Part shown: positions 6,728 through 8,172 of the stretch, piece after piece
Position numbering within the stretch: position 1 is the stretch's first letter
Layout of the letters: every line of letters starts with the position of its first letter
The notes under the pieces: generated by a model
The model's database searches: none
Told to the model about the DNA's origin: nothing
Seen by the model: only the letters and a program-made list of their open reading frames with translations
Source of the DNA: Betaproteobacteria bacterium
Lineage (GTDB): Bacteria; Pseudomonadota; Gammaproteobacteria; Burkholderiales; Casimicrobiaceae
Direction: 5' to 3'
NCBI GenBank assembly: GCA_005883655.1
Contig: VBDA01000066.1
Location: 1-8,172 of the forward strand
Length of the DNA stretch: 8,172 nucleotides
Made by a program: the position numbers and the translations under genes

Positions 6728-8092
6728 ATGAACGACCAGCCTCGCGATCCCGGAAAGCCTACCGATCAAGCCGCCGAATGGCGTGCGCCGACTGTGGAAA
6801 AGGGCGACGAGCAGCCTCTCCTGACCCGACCTGCCCCCCGCGCGCGTCGTTGGCGCTGGATCGCCGTCGCCGTGGTGGTGATCGCGGCGATAGTCGCCGC
6901 CTGGTTCTGGTTCGGCCGCGCAACAGAGGACCCGGCCAAGGCCGGCCGCGGCAAGGGGGATCCGAATGCGCGCGCCATACCCGTGGTCGCGGCGCCCGCC
7001 CGCAAAGGCTCTATCGACGTCTACATCGACGCACTCGGTACCGTGACGCCGCGCAACATGGTGGTTGTGCGCACCCGCGTCGATGGTCAACTGATGACCG
7101 TCGCATTCCGCGAAGGTCAGGACGTCAAGGCCGGCGACCTGCTGGCGCAGATCGATCCTCGCCCGTTCGAAGTGATGCTGACCCAGGCCAACGGGCAGAT
7201 GGCCCACGACCAGGCGCAACTGAAAAACGCACAACTCGACCTCGAGCGCTATCGAACACTGCTTGCCCAGGACTCGATTTCCAAGCAGCAGGTCGACACC
7301 CAGGAAGCTCTGGTTCGGCAATTTCAAGGCACGGTCGCGACCGATCAGGGCGCGATCGACAGTGCCAAGCTTCAGCTCACGTACTCGCGCGTCACCGCGC
7401 CGATCAGCGGCCGCGTGGGCCTGCGGCAGGTGGACCCCGGCAACATGGTCCACGCATCGGACTCGAACGGACTCGTGACGATCGCGCAAGTCAAGCCGAT
7501 GACGGTGATCTATCCAGTGCCGGAAGACAACGTTCCCCGCATCGTCAAGCGCACGCAGAGCGGTGAAGAAGTTGCTGTCGAGGCGTACGACCGCAGCGGC
7601 AAGAACAAGCTCGCCACCGGACGGCTGCTGACCTTCGACAATCAAATCGACACGACGACGGGCACTGTCAAACTCCGGGCGGAATTTCCCAATCAGGACG
7701 GCATTCTCTTTCCGAATCAGTTCGTCAACGTGCGCATGGCGGTCGAGACCAAGGCTGACGCCACGCTGGTTCCGACGGCGGCCATCCAGCGCGGCGCTCC
7801 CGGGACCTTCGTCTTCCTCGTCAAGCAGGATCAGACCGTGTCGGTCACACCGGTCAAGGTCGGCGCGATAGAAGGCGAGAACACCGAGGTGCAGAGCGGC
7901 GTCGAGCCGGGAAATCTGGTGGTCGTCGACGGCGCGGACAAGCTGCGCGAAGGCTCGAAGATAGAACTGGTCGATCCCAACGCCCGCGCGGCGCAATCGG
8001 CGAGTCCGCCAAAAGGTCCGCCAAAATCGGACAAAGGCGGACAGGGTGCAGGTGGCCAAGGACAAGGCCGCCGTTCCAAGAGCGGCGGCTGA
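6728..8092 (+). CDS. mdtA: RND efflux periplasmic adaptor (membrane fusion protein), MdtA-like
   Basis: Periplasmic adaptor that links an inner-membrane RND pump to an outer-membrane channel in tripartite drug export. The 454-residue product has a cytosolic N-terminus of about 40 residues, one membrane anchor at 43-62 (WRWIAVAVVVIAAIVAAWFW) and no lipobox. A beta-barrel/lipoyl half follows at about 94-146 (RVDGQL ... FREGQDVKAGDLLAQIDPRPFE), then an alpha-helical hairpin at about 148-215, the second lipoyl half at 216-250 (LTYSRVTAPISGRVGLRQVDPGNMV in part), a beta-barrel with VIYPVPEDNVP, and a membrane-proximal domain to about 415. The tail is low-complexity, rich in Gly, Lys, Pro and Gln. 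The closest match is MdtA of MdtABC. An in-frame TAA at 6722-6724 fixes the start at or after 6728. The ribosome-binding site is weak. Divergent from ahcY and followed by an MdtB-like start. Substrates cannot be read from sequence. Confidence 0.93.
   Translation: MNDQPRDPGKPTDQAAEWRAPTVEKGDEQPLLTRPAPRARRWRWIAVAVVVIAAIVAAWFWFGRATEDPAKAGRGKGDPNARAIPVVAAPARKGSIDVYIDALGTVTPRNMVVVRTRVDGQLMTVAFREGQDVKAGDLLAQIDPRPFEVMLTQANGQMAHDQAQLKNAQLDLERYRTLLAQDSISKQQVDTQEALVRQFQGTVATDQGAIDSAKLQLTYSRVTAPISGRVGLRQVDPGNMVHASDSNGLVTIAQVKPMTVIYPVPEDNVPRIVKRTQSGEEVAVEAYDRSGKNKLATGRLLTFDNQIDTTTGTVKLRAEFPNQDGILFPNQFVNVRMAVETKADATLVPTAAIQRGAPGTFVFLVKQDQTVSVTPVKVGAIEGENTEVQSGVEPGNLVVVDGADKLREGSKIELVDPNARAAQSASPPKGPPKSDKGGQGAGGQGQGRRSKSGG
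8004..8042 (+). repeat. Short direct and inverted repeats in the adaptor's tail
   Basis: GTCCGCCAAAA occurs at 8004-8014 and again at 8016-8026 (12-nt period), encoding the repeated PPK of SPPKGPPKSDKGG. GGCGGAC at 8036-8042 is the inverse of GTCCGCC and could form a 7-bp hairpin with the second copy (8016-8022). Slippage in a low-constraint tail is the simplest explanation. Confidence 0.6.
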
Positions 8093-8145
8093 TTCTCGAG
8101 CGAGCCGCGAGTCGACGATCGTTTGACCCAAGTGAACCACGCGCG

Positions 8146-8172
8146 ATGAACCCCTCCCGTCCCTTTATTCTG
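8146..8172 (+). CDS. mdtB: RND efflux permease start, MdtB-like (partial, cut by window edge)
   Basis: Only nine codons are present, reading MNPSRPFIL. RND pumps of the MdtB/MdtC type begin with this kind of motif (PSR-x-FI, then RPVAT and the first membrane helix); E. coli MdtB has GPSRLFIMRPVAT. The position, 53 nt after an MdtA-like adaptor on the same strand, supports a pump gene in the same operon. AAGTGA at 8130-8135 is a weak possible ribosome-binding site, 10 nt before the ATG. Identity rests on nine residues plus context, and MdtC or another RND permease is possible. Confidence 0.7.

Noticed and set aside
6701..8140. A 479-codon open frame antisense to the whole mdtA-like gene.
   Set aside because: Its translation shows no recognisable domain and is rich in Arg/His/Asp, as expected for a shadow frame of a GC-rich gene. 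The opposite strand encodes a clear adaptor protein along its full length.

Overview
The window looks like ordinary core chromosome from a GC-rich proteobacterium (roughly 60% GC by eye), most likely a betaproteobacterium. Three things point that way. An S-adenosylhomocysteine (SAH) riboswitch stands in front of ahcY, and this class is known mainly from beta- and gammaproteobacteria. The gene order ahcY / small holin-like membrane protein / metF follows it. lgt and ilvD are divergent, and an MdtA-type RND adaptor leads straight into an MdtB-like start. I see no rRNA, tRNA, insertion sequence, phage or CRISPR array, and no pseudogene.

Layout. Positions 1-115 hold no gene I can support. lgt (minus strand, 116-1012) makes the enzyme that lipidates prolipoproteins. 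It is divergent from ilvD (plus, 1098-2777; dihydroxyacid dehydratase of branched-chain amino acid synthesis), and the 85-bp gap carries two face-to-face candidate promoters. After ilvD comes a probable lipoprotein of unknown function (plus, 2824-3540), which would be a substrate of Lgt. It converges on a minus-strand operon read from right to left: SAH riboswitch (about 6451-6537), ahcY (4930-6372), a four-helix holin-like membrane protein (4496-4843) and metF (3635-4477). Divergent from this operon is an RND efflux adaptor (mdtA-like, plus, 6728-8092), followed by the first nine codons of a probable mdtB (8146 to the window edge).

How the genes work together. AhcY splits SAH, the toxic by-product of methylation, into adenosine and homocysteine. 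MetF makes 5-methyl-THF, the methyl donor that turns homocysteine back into methionine. One SAH-sensing leader therefore controls both inputs of methionine synthase. The membrane protein between them would be co-regulated, and its role is unknown.

The most notable signals are non-coding. The first is a near-textbook SAH aptamer with a readable, testable expression platform that hides the ahcY ribosome-binding site. The second is a chain of three ATGA stop/start overlaps, spaced exactly 11 nt, which links the end of the membrane-protein gene to the start of metF. I found no wholly new multi-gene system in this window.
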